Counted from the stretch's first letter, positions 18,945 through 27,841 are shown. The stretch is DNA of 64,000 bases from Geomonas silvestris (GCF_014193515.1 NZ_BLXX01000002.1:248001-312000), one strand, 5' to 3'. Numbers and translations are program-made. Notes: generated by a model from the letters alone, not told the origin.

Positions 18945-19828
18945 GGTGTCTCCTTTTTCTGGAACAGCTCATCCAGTTTCCGTTCGTACTCGTGGTAGCC
19001 GAGGATCTCGTAGAGCTCGGCTCGGCTCTGCATCAGGCCGATCACCCCTTTTTGCGTCCCCTCCTCGCGGATGGCCCGGTACACCGTCAGCGCCGCCTGG
19101 CTCATGGCCCGAAACGCGGAGAGCGGGTACAGGGCGAGGCTCACCCCCGCCTCGCGCAACTGGTCGAGGGTAAAGCAGGGGGTCCGGCCGAACTCGGTCA
19201 GGTTCGCCAGGACCGGAAGCCCGGTCGCCTCCTTAAAGCGCCGGTACTCCTCCAGCGCGCCGACCGCCTCGGGGAAGATGAGGTCCGCGCCCGCCTCCCG
19301 ATAGCGGCAGGCCCGTTCCAGGGCCGGCTCCACCCCCTCCACGGCGATGGCGTCGGTGCGCGCCATGACGAGGAACTCGGGATCCCGGCGCGCGTCGACG
19401 GCAGCCTTGATCCGGTCCACCATCTCCTCCGGGCTCACCAGCGCCTTCCCCGGCCGGTGACCGCAGCGTTTGGCCGCGACCTGGTCCTCCAGGTGCACGC
19501 AGGCCGCTCCGGCGCGCTCCATCTCGCGGATAGTGCGGGCGATCGTGAAGGCGTGCCCCCAGCCGGTGTCGATGTCCACCAGGACCGGGAGTTCGCTGGC
19601 CGAGACGATGCGGCGCAGGTCTTCCAGGACGTCGTTCAAGGTAGTGAGGCCCAGGTCGGGGAGCCCCAGGGAGGCGTTGGCGACGCCGGCCCCGGAGAGG
19701 TAGAGGGCGCGGAACCCGGCCTTTTGGGCGAGGAGCGCGGCGTAGGCGTTGATGGTGCCGGCGACCTGGAGCGGCTGTTCCTGGCTGAGCGCGGCGCGCA
19801 GGGTGGGGCGGGTGGCTGGAGCGGTCAT
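18941..19828 (-). CDS. prpB: 2-methylisocitrate lyase
   Basis: The 295-residue enzyme of the isocitrate lyase/PEP mutase superfamily should cleave 2-methylisocitrate to pyruvate and succinate. Metal-binding Asp86 and Asp88 (VDIDTGWG) and the catalytic Cys122 in [11 protein letters not shown] are present; the KRCGH form is that of methylisocitrate lyases. The start at 19828 has GGGAGGATCC before it; the open frame continues upstream without a ribosome site. It is the first gene of the prp operon. No PrpR-type regulator adjoins it, and the 317 bases to the divergent gene at 20146 contain no clear operator. Confidence 0.93.
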   Translation of the reverse strand: MTAPATRPTLRAALSQEQPLQVAGTINAYAALLAQKAGFRALYLSGAGVANASLGLPDLGLTTLNDVLEDLRRIVSASELPVLVDIDTGWGHAFTIARTIREMERAGAACVHLEDQVAAKRCGHRPGKALVSPEEMVDRIKAAVDARRDPEFLVMARTDAIAVEGVEPALERACRYREAGADLIFPEAVGALEEYRRFKEATGLPVLANLTEFGRTPCFTLDQLREAGVSLALYPLSAFRAMSQAALTVYRAIREEGTQKGVIGLMQSRAELYEILGYHEYERKLDELFQKKETP

Positions 19829-20145
19829 GGATCCTCCCTCGTGGGTCGCCAGGAAAGTACGGAAGACGCGGAGTAACTTCCCGGGAAGGCGCCGGGTCCA
19901 GCGAACCGCTGGGAAGAGGGGTCCCCCCACTCTCCGTCCGGTTACGCCGCGTCGCCTGGTTTTCCTGGCTCATGAACTCGCAACTGTCGCTATTTTACCA
20001 CGTCGCGCATCAGAATGAGAACGGCAGCGAAGCCCTCTTCATTGGCGCGCGGGGTGAAACCGAGAGCGCTTTACAAAGGGAGCCGCTTCGGCCCACCATG
20101 GAGAAAAAACCAGCACTCATCCGGTCATCAGACGGGGGAAAGGAG

Positions 20146-21246
20146 ATGGCAACAAGACTTTTTATCGCCGCCATAGAGAAGAACTCGGGCAAGACCACCA
20201 CGAGCATCGGGCTCATGCACCTTGCCCTGAAAAAATACCGGCGCGTCGGCTACCTGAAGCCGTTCGGCGGGCAGACCGTCGAGTTCCGCGGCCGGACCAT
20301 CGACAAGGACGTGGCGCTCATGGCCCAGGAGTTCGACCTGGGCTTCGACCTGAACACCATGTCGCCGGTGGTGCTCAGCCACGAGATCACCCACCAGGTG
20401 GTGGACGGGGCGGTCGACCCCGGGGAACTCATGGAGCGGATCGTCAAGGCCTTGGCCCAGTTGGAGGAGCGCTGCGAGCTGGTGTTCATCGAGGGGTCCG
20501 GGCATCCGGGGGTGGGTTCGATCCTGCAGATCTCCAACGCGCGCATCGCGCGCCAGCTCGAGGCACCCGTGCTCCTGGTAACCGGGGGCGGGCTCGGCGA
20601 CGTGGTGGACCGCCTCGCCCTGATCCAGGCCTTCTTCGCCCAGCAAGCGGTCGACCTGAAGGCGATCCTGGTCAACAAGCTCTTCCCCGACAAGCGCGAG
20701 CGGACCCTCGACTACCTGCGCCGCGCCCTTAAGAAGGAGAGCTTCCAGGTGCTCGGGGGGTTCGACTACCAGCGGGTCCTCGCCAACCCGACCCTGCGCC
20801 GCATCTCGACCCTGCTCGGCCTGCCGGTGCAGGGGAGCACCAACGAGCTGGACCGGATCATCTTCCGGGTGCTGGTGGGTGCCGCCTCGACCCAGCGTTT
20901 CATGGAGCTTCTCACCGAACCGTCGCTCATCATCGTCAACAGCAGCCGCAACGAGCTTCTGGTCACCCTGGCGCACCTGTACCAGATCCCCGAGTACCAC
21001 CGGCTCATCGTGGGGCTGGTGATCTCCGGCAGCGCGGACGTGAACAGCATCAGCCGGCAGATCCTGGAGAAGAGCGGCATCCCGTTCCTGCGCGCCCAGG
21101 GGGGTGTCTCGGCCGACCTGTACCAGGCCATCAACAAGGATGTCAGCAAGACCGTCGCCGAGGACCGGGAAAAACTCGACCTGATCCGCTCCCTCGCCGA
21201 TAAGACCCTGGATTTTGCTGCCATCGAGCGGCTCTTTTCGGTATAA
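20146..21246 (+). CDS. P-loop (BioD-like) protein with DRTGG domain, phosphotransacetylase-associated family
   Basis: The 366-residue protein begins with a dethiobiotin-synthetase-like P-loop fold (FIAAIEKNSGKTTTSIGL; the GKTT loop) and a second motif VFIEGSGHPGVG. Residues ~215-320 form a DRTGG domain, the small regulatory module also found in front of phosphate acetyltransferases. Many genomes annotate it as a phosphotransacetylase family protein, but the catalytic PTA domain is absent. A nucleotide-binding regulatory role linked to acyl-CoA or acetyl-phosphate metabolism is inferred. The start is uncertain: GGGGGAAAGGAG abuts the ATG at 20146, and an ATG 48 bases upstream is possible. Confidence 0.75.
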   Translation: MATRLFIAAIEKNSGKTTTSIGLMHLALKKYRRVGYLKPFGGQTVEFRGRTIDKDVALMAQEFDLGFDLNTMSPVVLSHEITHQVVDGAVDPGELMERIVKALAQLEERCELVFIEGSGHPGVGSILQISNARIARQLEAPVLLVTGGGLGDVVDRLALIQAFFAQQAVDLKAILVNKLFPDKRERTLDYLRRALKKESFQVLGGFDYQRVLANPTLRRISTLLGLPVQGSTNELDRIIFRVLVGAASTQRFMELLTEPSLIIVNSSRNELLVTLAHLYQIPEYHRLIVGLVISGSADVNSISRQILEKSGIPFLRAQGGVSADLYQAINKDVSKTVAEDREKLDLIRSLADKTLDFAAIERLFSV

Positions 21247-21280
21247 TGCCGGCGCCGAAACCTCGGCAGAAAGGAACCAC

Positions 21281-21745
21281 ATGTCAGACCACAGTCCGCG
21301 CCACACCGTGGTAGTAGGGTGCCTGGTGCGCAACGCGGCGAACCAGGTGTTGTTGATACGGCACGCTAAAAGGGGCTGGGAGATCCCGCAGGGGCGCGTG
21401 GAGGAAGGCGAAAACCTCATCGAGGCCCTGCGCCGCGAGGTGCTGGAGGAGGCGGGGGTCGAGATCGAGCCCGGGCCGCTGGCAGCAGTCTGGTCCATGC
21501 TCTCGCCCCCCGCCGCGCTTATCTTCACCTTTTTGGGGCGCTACCTCACAGGGGAGCTGTGCTCGAGCGACGACAGCGTCGAGGCGGGGTGGTTCTCGGA
21601 GGAGCAGGCGCTCGAGCAGGTAACCGGTCAGGTGATGCACGAGCGTCTCAAGGCGCTCCTCAACTACCGCGACGGCACCCTCTACCGCGCCTACACCACC
21701 CGTCCCTACCAGGTCCGGCTGGAAACCTCCCTGGGCCCCCGCTGA
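21281..21745 (+). CDS. Nudix hydrolase
   Basis: The 154-residue protein contains a full Nudix box (G-x5-E-x7-REVLEEAGV, residues ~43-65), so it should hydrolyse a nucleoside diphosphate linked to another group with divalent metal help. The substrate cannot be predicted. The start at 21281 follows AAAGGAA; 34 bases separate it from the upstream DRTGG gene, so the two probably form one transcript. Confidence 0.9.
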   Translation: MSDHSPRHTVVVGCLVRNAANQVLLIRHAKRGWEIPQGRVEEGENLIEALRREVLEEAGVEIEPGPLAAVWSMLSPPAALIFTFLGRYLTGELCSSDDSVEAGWFSEEQALEQVTGQVMHERLKALLNYRDGTLYRAYTTRPYQVRLETSLGPR

Positions 21746-21836
21746 TCACGGCGCGCACCCCGGCGCGCGACCTCTTCACCTGCCCGAAGGGGATGCTTTG
21801 AGCCAGGGGTCGCTTCTGGCAACGGTGCCGGGTGCG

Positions 21837-21864
21837 TTGACTTGCCCCGATCAGCATCTATAGT
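21837..21864 (+). promoter_or_regulatory. Candidate sigma-70 promoter of sodC
   Basis: TTGACT (21837-21842), 16 bases, TATAGT (21859-21864), ~75 bases before the sodC start. Confidence 0.6.
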
Positions 21865-21940
21865 TTGAGACCGAGCAGCGCAGGCTGTGTGATCCTTCAG
21901 CGCCGGCCTGACCTGCCAGATCAAGCAAGCGGAGGTCGCA

Positions 21941-22474
21941 ATGACAACGAAAAGCTTCCTGATAGGATGTTCGCTGGTGGCTCTGAGTGCTGCCGGCGCC
22001 TGGGCCGAAGGGTCCAGCCAGCGGGGGTGGGCCGAGATAAAGGACGCCTCGGGAAAGACCGTCGGCGCGGCGGTTTTGACCGAGCAAAAAGACGGGGTGC
22101 TGGTCAACCTGAAGGTCTCCGGGCTCAAACCCGGCCTGCACGCCTTCCACGTTCACGAGACCGGCGACTGCACCGGGCCCGACTTCAAGTCGGCGGGGGG
22201 ACACTTCAACCCCTTCCACAAGCACCACGGCATGAAGAACCCGGAAGGAAAACACGCAGGCGACATGCCGAACCTCGAGGTGCAGCCCGACGGCAGCGCC
22301 CGGGCCTCGGTGCTCGCCGAGGGGACCACGCTCGGACCGGGACCCGGCTCGCTGCTCAAGCCCGGGGGGACCGCGCTGGTGATCCACGCCAGCCCCGACG
22401 ACAACCTGAGCGACCCGGCCGGCAATGCCGGCGCCCGGGTGGCCTGCGGCGTCATACGGGCCAAGGCCGAATAG
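21941..22474 (+). CDS. sodC: Periplasmic Cu/Zn superoxide dismutase
   Basis: The 177-residue protein has a signal peptide (~1-22, AWA cleavage) and the complete SodC signature. Copper ligands are His70, His72 (FHVHETGDC), bridging His88 (GGHFNP) and His149 (VIHASPDD). Zinc ligands include His105 and Asp108 (GKHAGDMPN). Cys77 and Cys169 form the conserved disulfide. It converts superoxide to peroxide and O2 in the periplasm. Its presence, with the hemerythrins, indicates regular contact with oxygen in a mostly anaerobic lineage. GGAGG precedes the ATG, and it has its own promoter and terminator. Confidence 0.95.
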   Translation: MTTKSFLIGCSLVALSAAGAWAEGSSQRGWAEIKDASGKTVGAAVLTEQKDGVLVNLKVSGLKPGLHAFHVHETGDCTGPDFKSAGGHFNPFHKHHGMKNPEGKHAGDMPNLEVQPDGSARASVLAEGTTLGPGPGSLLKPGGTALVIHASPDDNLSDPAGNAGARVACGVIRAKAE

Positions 22475-22501
22475 GCCTACCCCGCATCCCTGCCTCAAAA
22501 G

Positions 22502-22530
22502 AAAAGGGCCCGGAAGTTCCGGGCCCTTTT
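22502..22530. terminator. Bidirectional rho-independent terminator
   Basis: A 12-bp perfect stem (22502-22513 and 22519-22530), loop AAGTT, between convergent sodC and the DUF3135 gene. Confidence 0.88.
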
Positions 22531-22552
22531 CTCGTCTGTCATAACTCTCGGT

Positions 22553-22957
22553 CTACCGCTTGACCAGGTGCAAAACCGGTCGTTTGGACACTACCGGCTC
22601 GCTGCGCGGCGCCGGCTCACTCTGAGAGGGGCCGTCCGTGCCAGTGGCTACCCGCACCAGTTCGGTGCACTCCTGCATCAGGTGGGCGAGTTCTCCGTTT
22701 TCACCGAACACCCGCGTGTAGAAAATATTCTCCATGACATGCATCCTGCCCAGCGGTGTCTTGGCCCTGCGCAGTTGAGCATCGATATTCCACTGCATCT
22801 GCTGGAACTTGAGTGTCTGCTCCGGAGTTCTGCCGACACAGGCATCTTTGAGAGCTTGCTCTGCCAGTTCCTCAAACCGCTGCGGATCTTTCTTGTACAG
22901 TTCACTCATCTCTTCGGGTGTATATGAACTCAATCCCGACGTGGAATCTGTTTTCAC
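22553..22957 (-). CDS. DUF3135-like small protein
   Basis: The 134-residue helical protein carries the pattern EEMSELYKKDPQRFEELAE...KFQQMQWNIDAQLRRAKTPLGRM, which matches the DUF3135 family. No catalytic motif is known. The start is set at the GTG at 22957: a GGGAGG site lies 6 bases upstream, and the 9 in-frame codons before it have no ribosome site. The last ~30 residues are Pro/Ser-rich with a basic end (VLHLVKR). Confidence 0.65.
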   Translation of the reverse strand: MKTDSTSGLSSYTPEEMSELYKKDPQRFEELAEQALKDACVGRTPEQTLKFQQMQWNIDAQLRRAKTPLGRMHVMENIFYTRVFGENGELAHLMQECTELVRVATGTDGPSQSEPAPRSEPVVSKRPVLHLVKR

Positions 22958-23297
22958 GGCGCACCTCCCGACCTTGGTTCTCACCTATCAGGGCGAATCC
23001 GTACTGCATGTTATGAGGGGAGTATAACATTCGGGCCTTTTAAATAACAACCATTGTTTTGTCGCTGGGGTTCTGGTGAGCTTTTGTAAGTTGACTCACT
23101 CAGAAAAATCCTTCCCGTCCGAGATCCCATGAGAGAAAGCCGTTTTGGCGCCGGTGCTTCATGCAGTGAGCCGCTCGAACAGTCTGCCGCTCCAGATGCT
23201 GCCTGGGTGCGCAGGTTTTCCCGGGGTGGGGGAGCGCAGACCGCGGAGGCAGGGCGGTCCCGGAGGTGGCAGTGGCGCAGCGCTCCTTTTTTTGGGC

Positions 23298-23665
23298 AAA
23301 AAAATGCCGTGCCCTCTGAGCCATCGGGCACGGCGAAGTTTGCTGCTGGTTCTGCGTCTGTTCAGGAGGAGACTGTCACGAGCCACCGTGCACTCTACAC
23401 AGCAAAAAGGGAAGAAATGTGTACGCAATGTGCAGCAATTTGGAAAATCCGGGCGAGATCCTGCGCTCCTGCCAGGTAATTTGGAACCGACTATCATGAG
23501 CCGGTGAGGTTTTTCAGGTCAACGTGATAAGTTCTCATCTTGCGCCGCCACTGCGCGCGGGGCGAGGTTCTCTCCCTCACCGTCTGGGACTGCCGCGGAG
23601 GCGAGGCACTCTGGGTGCCTGCCGCACTCTATTTCAGGAGCGGACTGTCGATTCTCGATGAGCGA
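23298..23665 (-). ncRNA. Candidate minus-strand small RNA with its own promoter and terminator
   Basis: The gene-free stretch 22958-23827 contains a canonical terminator in the minus direction: a 9-bp perfect stem (23326-23334 pairing with 23306-23314 as read on minus) followed by T7 (23304-23298). No minus-strand gene lies upstream that it could serve; the gene at 23828 is plus-strand. A perfect -10 (TATAAT, 23677-23672) with a weak -35 (TTATTA, 16-base spacer) lies ~370 bases upstream. A 14-codon frame beginning MRTYHVDLK occurs inside but has a poor ribosome site. It has no match in memory to tmRNA, RNase P or 6S RNA. Confidence 0.35.
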
Positions 23666-23755
23666 GGTGACATTATAGACGGAGACGTTACTGTAATAAT
23701 GAGCGAAACTCGATGGTAGCAGCGGTGTTGATGGAAACCATTACTTTGGATTGCC

Positions 23756-23784
23756 TTGCTTGTTTTTCAGCAAACTCATATACT
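23756..23784 (+). promoter_or_regulatory. Sigma-70 promoter of the Gly/Ser-rich secreted protein gene
   Basis: TTGCTT (23756-23761), 17 bases, TATACT (23779-23784), 44 bases upstream of the ATG at 23828. Confidence 0.6.
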
Positions 23785-23827
23785 AAACGGGTAGCCAAGC
23801 AGGTACGGCGATCAGGAGGTGTTACGT

Positions 23828-24208
23828 ATGAGGAACATCAAGAGAATGCTGCTGAAAACTCTTGCAATAGCCGTTTTTTCCGGTCTGACCCTGGGTGGCG
23901 GCAACGCGCTGGCAACCATGGATACCGGCTCCGGCGGCCACGGTCACCTCGGAGTGACCGACGAATCCAGCGGCTCCGGTGGCGGGGGGATGAACCCCGG
24001 GTCCGACAGCAACAACGACAACCAGAGCTATCCGAGCTCTGACTACTACCAGGGGAGCACCGACCAGTCCGGCTCCGGCTCGGCAACCGGCGGTTCCACC
24101 GAGGACCAGGTGATAACCCACGACCGTGGCACCACGGTGAACGGGACCTTCTGGCCCGACTACTCCCACGAGGTTGGCCCGGGCGGTGTCGACTACTGGG
24201 CGAAATAA
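23828..24208 (+). CDS. Small secreted Gly/Ser/Asp-rich protein
   Basis: The 126-residue product has a signal peptide (~1-29, NALA cleavage) and a low-complexity mature region rich in Gly, Ser and Asp/Asn, ending in an ordered-looking stretch (TFWPDYSHEVGPGGVDYW). AGGAGG lies 9 bases before the chosen ATG. It has no recognised family. The monocistronic layout with a strong promoter and terminator suggests an abundant extracytoplasmic protein. Confidence 0.65.
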   Translation: MRNIKRMLLKTLAIAVFSGLTLGGGNALATMDTGSGGHGHLGVTDESSGSGGGGMNPGSDSNNDNQSYPSSDYYQGSTDQSGSGSATGGSTEDQVITHDRGTTVNGTFWPDYSHEVGPGGVDYWAK

Positions 24209-24236
24209 CCGAGCAGAACGTGGTCCGAAACACGTG

Positions 24237-24255
24237 GGGCGCCCGATGGGCGCCC
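24237..24255 (+). terminator. Rho-independent terminator
   Basis: GGGCGCCC-GAT-GGGCGCCC followed by TTTCTTTT, 28 bases after the secreted-protein stop codon. Confidence 0.8.
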
Positions 24256-24305
24256 TTTCTTTTGCTGCAGCGCGGCGCGGGCTGCCGATCCCTTTTTTCC
24301 CTTCC

Positions 24306-25313
24306 CTAGAAGAACCAGGTATCGGGCACGGCCGGTACCGAGTAATACCTCCCCGGCTCCGGAGCCTCCCGGTCGAGCCCGTTCAGCACCAGGAGGAAGG
24401 CGTCGCGCGCCGAGCGGCTCGCCAGGTGCCGGTCCAGGTCAATGGCGATGGCGGCGAGCTGCTCCGGGTCAAGCGGTGCGGGGTAGCGCAGGCACTCTCG
24501 GCCGTACCCCCACACCAGGTCGTCGAACTGGTCCACCGGCACCCCCGAGAGCTGTGCCACCAGGTCGTACCCTGCCAGGGCCGAGCAGCGCAACTCGCGC
24601 AGGGCGGCCTCGGACAACACGCGGCCGGAGAGGAGCGCCCCTGCGGTCCCGGCAGCGGCCCTGACAAGCCCGCTGCGTAGCGCCATGGTGTAGAGCACGT
24701 GATCCACCGGCACCTTCAGCTGCTCCGGGTCGCGCACGGTTAAAAGCCCCCTTCTCCTCAGCAGTTTCACCAACAGAAAGCTCTTCTTTTCCAGGGGATC
24801 GGCGTAGGCCTTCATCTCCGCGAGCCGCGCCAGGATCCCCCCTCCTGCACTGCACCTGAGATAGCCGTGCGCCTGGCGGAAAAGCTCAGCCAGGTCTCCC
24901 CGGTAGCGGCCGATCAGCAGGCGTGCGGCGTCGCGCACCAGCTCCGCGCGCCGCGCCATGCCGACCGGGAGTTTTCCGTCCGGGGTCCCAAAGAGCGCCG
25001 CAAGCTCCTCCTCCGAGATCTGCTCCATGCGCTTTGGCGTGAAGAGGTCCGGATCGAGCTCGGCCGCCCCCCTGGCCAGGGCGTACATCAGGTCGGAGCC
25101 GTGCAGGAAGGTCCCCTCCAGCTCTGCCTGGTACCTCTCGGCGCCGTGGGTGTTGTGGTCGATGGCGGCTAAAAAGAAGATGAAGTGCCGCTCGCGAAAG
25201 GGGTGCTCCGGGAACGGGAAGAGCCCCGCGAAGCTGTCCGGGCGGTAGTCGAGCCGCACCAGGGCCTCGGCGACCAGCCGCGCGCGAGGCTCATGTACCG
25301 TGAACTGATCCAT
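24306..25313 (-). CDS. Conserved hypothetical helical protein, weakly HhH-glycosylase-like
   Basis: The start at 25313 follows AAAGGAG; the product is 335 residues, mostly alpha helical and soluble. An N-terminal HFIFFLAAIDHNTHG block and a later stretch KKSFLLVKLLRRRG...LKVPVDHVLYTMALRSG recall the second half of HhH-GPD base-excision glycosylases, where a PVD motif carries the catalytic Asp. The HhH glycine loop itself is not clear. A glycosylase-like or salvage role is speculative; the family was not recognised. It is divergent from the L,D-transpeptidase group. Confidence 0.6.
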   Translation of the reverse strand: MDQFTVHEPRARLVAEALVRLDYRPDSFAGLFPFPEHPFRERHFIFFLAAIDHNTHGAERYQAELEGTFLHGSDLMYALARGAAELDPDLFTPKRMEQISEEELAALFGTPDGKLPVGMARRAELVRDAARLLIGRYRGDLAELFRQAHGYLRCSAGGGILARLAEMKAYADPLEKKSFLLVKLLRRRGLLTVRDPEQLKVPVDHVLYTMALRSGLVRAAAGTAGALLSGRVLSEAALRELRCSALAGYDLVAQLSGVPVDQFDDLVWGYGRECLRYPAPLDPEQLAAIAIDLDRHLASRSARDAFLLVLNGLDREAPEPGRYYSVPAVPDTWFF

Positions 25314-25601
25314 GGAGGCTCCTTTACAGGTCCTGCTCCGGTTCGTTCGGGGATCACCCCCTTTGCCGCAAAGCTTGCCACAGCGCTTGCGCTTGGCAAC
25401 AGTCTGTGCGGCGGCGGGCTCTGTTTCAGAAGCGGCCGGCACCTGGCAATTGAGTCCCCTGCCCTTGTGCGTCTCGTGCTATGATTGTCTCAGCGGAGGG
25501 CTCTCCAGTCATTGTCCCAGCGGTTCTAACATCTGGCGACTGGTGTCGAAGCTATCCGTCACCGAACACCGTCCGAGTCGATACAGAAACGAGGGGCAGC
25601 C

Positions 25602-26288
25602 ATGCAGACCGGAAGACCCCGGCACAGCCACAGTCAGCACAGCGTTGCTGCCCAGTGGCAGGAACTCCACTGGCACTACCCCCGCAGCGCCACCCTTCTC
25701 ACTGCAGCCATCGTCCTTGCCCTCTTCGCCGACCTGCTCATCATCTTCCAACAGTACCGTCTCACCCGCGAAGAGGCCCGGCTCAACACGGCCGTTACCC
25801 GGAGCGAAGAGCAGCGCGGCGCCCTCGAGCAGCAGACCGCGGCCGACCTGGCGCAGGCCCGGGCCCTGCTCCCCCGCCGGGACGCCCTGGTGGCCAAGGA
25901 GCTGCACCTGAGCGTCGACCGCCGGCAGGGTGTCATGTACCTGCTGCGGGACCGCGCCATCTTGCGCGAGATGCCGGTGTACCTCGGTCCTGAGTTGGCC
26001 GCGCGCCCCGAAGACCCTGCGCCGCCGCTGAAAACCCGGCGGGTGCAAGGTCTGGTCGATCCTGCGGGGACGGTCCCCACTGCGCCGCTGTCGGGGGGGG
26101 CCGCCCGGCCGGAGCCGCCGGGGGGCGAGCCCTTGGCCTTCCAACTGAGCGGCGGACTTCTGCTCTACAGCCTGCCGGACACGGTGCTTCCCGGGGAGGG
26201 ACCCCCACGGGGGGTGCGCCTCCAGACCGACGACCTGGCAGCTTTGAAGGAGGCGTTACGCCCGGGTTTGCGGGTGTACTTCTACTGA
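25602..26288 (+). CDS. Membrane-anchored coiled-coil protein of the L,D-transpeptidase module
   Basis: The 228-residue product has one membrane helix (~30-50), a coiled coil (~55-95), then a beta-rich region with a Pro/Gly-rich linker ending in LRPGLRVYFY. Its plan (one helix, coiled coil, extracytoplasmic domain) and its closing VYFY resemble the next gene, which ends VYLY, so it may be a degenerate partner lacking the catalytic part: no HGT or SHGC motif is present. The stop is one base from the next start, so translation is coupled. The 25314-25601 region upstream shows no clear promoter. Confidence 0.65.
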   Translation: MQTGRPRHSHSQHSVAAQWQELHWHYPRSATLLTAAIVLALFADLLIIFQQYRLTREEARLNTAVTRSEEQRGALEQQTAADLAQARALLPRRDALVAKELHLSVDRRQGVMYLLRDRAILREMPVYLGPELAARPEDPAPPLKTRRVQGLVDPAGTVPTAPLSGGAARPEPPGGEPLAFQLSGGLLLYSLPDTVLPGEGPPRGVRLQTDDLAALKEALRPGLRVYFY

Positions 26289-26289
26289 C

Positions 26290-27165
26290 ATGGAAGGGTA
26301 TGCGCTTCGACAACAGCAGCTGGTTTACTCCCGCCCCGCGGGCTTTTGGCGCCTGGGGGGCAGCTGGTACCTCGCGCTCTTTTTGATCCTCGCCTGTTTC
26401 GGGGCAGCCCTTTTCCTCGACACCGTTACCCTAGAGGCCCGGCGCGACCTGGCCCGGCTCGCTTTGGGCGAGAGGCTTGCCGAACTGGATGGGGCCCGCT
26501 CCGAGGCGGCGGTCGCGCGGCAGCTGGTACGGGACGCGAGCGTGGTCCCCTACCAGGGTCCCTACCTGGTGGTCAGCATCGCGGAGCGGCGGATCTGGTA
26601 CAAGGAGCGCGGGAGTGTCGTTTTCAGCACCGGCATCGCAACCGGGTCCGGCAAGACCCTGGTGAAGGAAGGGGGAAGCAGCTTCTGGAAGTTCGACACG
26701 CCGCGCGGCCGTCTCAGCGTCACCAGCAAGGAGTCCGATCCCCGGTGGGTTCCGCCGGACTGGTTCTACCTGGAACACGCCCGCACCAAGCACCTGGCGC
26801 TCTTGCACCTGGCGCGCAGGGAGACCCTGGTGTTGCGCGACGGCTCGCTTTTGAGGGTGGAGGGGGCGGACGTGGTCCGCAGGTATCCGGACGGAGAGCG
26901 GGTGGTGCTCGAGGCCTCGGAAGAGAAGGACATCATCGTGAACGGCAAGCTTTTGGTCCCGCCCCTGGGCACCAACCAGCGGCGCTTCGACAAGGTCCTG
27001 GGGAGCCATCGGCTGAACCTCGAGAGCGGCTACGCCCTGCACGGCACCAACCGCCCGGAAACGATCGGGCAGGCGGTGAGCCACGGCTGCGTGCGGCTCG
27101 TTAACGAAGACATTGCCAAACTGTACCAGATGGTCCCGGTCGGCACGCCGGTGTACCTCTACTAG
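26290..27165 (+). CDS. Membrane-anchored L,D-transpeptidase (YkuD family)
   Basis: The 291-residue protein has one membrane helix (~25-44), a short coiled coil, a first beta motif (PYLVVSIAERRIWYKERG, VFSTGIATG) and the YkuD catalytic signature: His251 (LHGTN), His265 and Cys267 (SHGCVRL). It should cross-link peptidoglycan stems (3-3 type) or attach a protein to them, in the periplasm. An ~80-residue insertion lies between the strand region and the signature. It follows the coiled-coil gene by one base and precedes a Tat-exported DUF882 protein, which makes a three-gene wall-remodelling unit. Confidence 0.9.
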   Translation: MEGYALRQQQLVYSRPAGFWRLGGSWYLALFLILACFGAALFLDTVTLEARRDLARLALGERLAELDGARSEAAVARQLVRDASVVPYQGPYLVVSIAERRIWYKERGSVVFSTGIATGSGKTLVKEGGSSFWKFDTPRGRLSVTSKESDPRWVPPDWFYLEHARTKHLALLHLARRETLVLRDGSLLRVEGADVVRRYPDGERVVLEASEEKDIIVNGKLLVPPLGTNQRRFDKVLGSHRLNLESGYALHGTNRPETIGQAVSHGCVRLVNEDIAKLYQMVPVGTPVYLY

Positions 27166-27195
27166 TAAGCCGACCCGGCCAGGGAGGAACCAGTC

Positions 27196-27756
27196 ATGTT
27201 CCGACTGACCTGCCGCAGGGGTTTTTTGAAATCGTCGTTGTACTTCGCCTCGAGCCTCTTCTGCGCAAGGCCGGCGCTCGCCAGGGTCTTCGACGGGCGC
27301 CCCAAGGCTCCCGAGGGGAAACTGTCACTGCACAACCTGCACAGCGACGAGCGCGTGACCGTCACCTTCCGCAACGAGCTGGGGGTCTACGACTCCGAGG
27401 CGCTCAAGGCCCTGAACTGGGCGCTGCGCTGTCCGATCAGCAACGAGACCACCGAGATGGACCTCAGGGTCATCGAGTACCTGCACCGGCTCGACCTGGC
27501 ACTGGGGGGCGGGCGCGAGATCCAGGTCATCTCCGGGTACCGCTCCCCAAGCTACAACCGCCAGCTGCGCAGCGCCTCGCACGGGGTGGCCCGCCACAGC
27601 CTCCACATGAAGGGGAAGGCGATCGACTTCGCCGTAGCCGGCATCGGACTGGACACCCTCAGGCAGACCGCCCGTGCGCATGCGCCGGGGGGGGTCGGCT
27701 ACTACCCCAAGGGGGGGTTCGTGCACCTCGACTCGGGTCCCTTCCGCAGCTGGTGA
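27196..27756 (+). CDS. Tat-exported DUF882 (YcbK/M15-like) cell-wall peptidase homologue
   Basis: The 186-residue product starts with a twin-arginine signal (RRGFLKSS, residues 7-14, cleavage near ALA). The mature part has the M15-like zinc motif set of the DUF882 family: SGYRSPSYN, RHSLHMKGKAIDF and a final FVHLD. Members are thought to act on peptidoglycan peptides, though activity is proven for few. AGGAGG-type site (GGGAGGAAC) precedes the ATG. The gene is 30 bases after the L,D-transpeptidase, a pairing also seen in other proteobacteria (YcbB/YcbK). Confidence 0.85.
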   Translation: MFRLTCRRGFLKSSLYFASSLFCARPALARVFDGRPKAPEGKLSLHNLHSDERVTVTFRNELGVYDSEALKALNWALRCPISNETTEMDLRVIEYLHRLDLALGGGREIQVISGYRSPSYNRQLRSASHGVARHSLHMKGKAIDFAVAGIGLDTLRQTARAHAPGGVGYYPKGGFVHLDSGPFRSW

Positions 27757-27841
27757 ACGCCGACCGCCGCGACCCGCTGCTGCAGCGCGTCGGAACCGGA
27801 AGTGGAGAGCCCGTGCCGGCAGCCTCGCCAAAGGCGGGGAC

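Noticed and set aside
23145-23507. 120-codon plus-strand frame in the gene-free region
   Set aside because: It lacks a ribosome site, crosses the minus-strand terminator hairpin and has a random composition.
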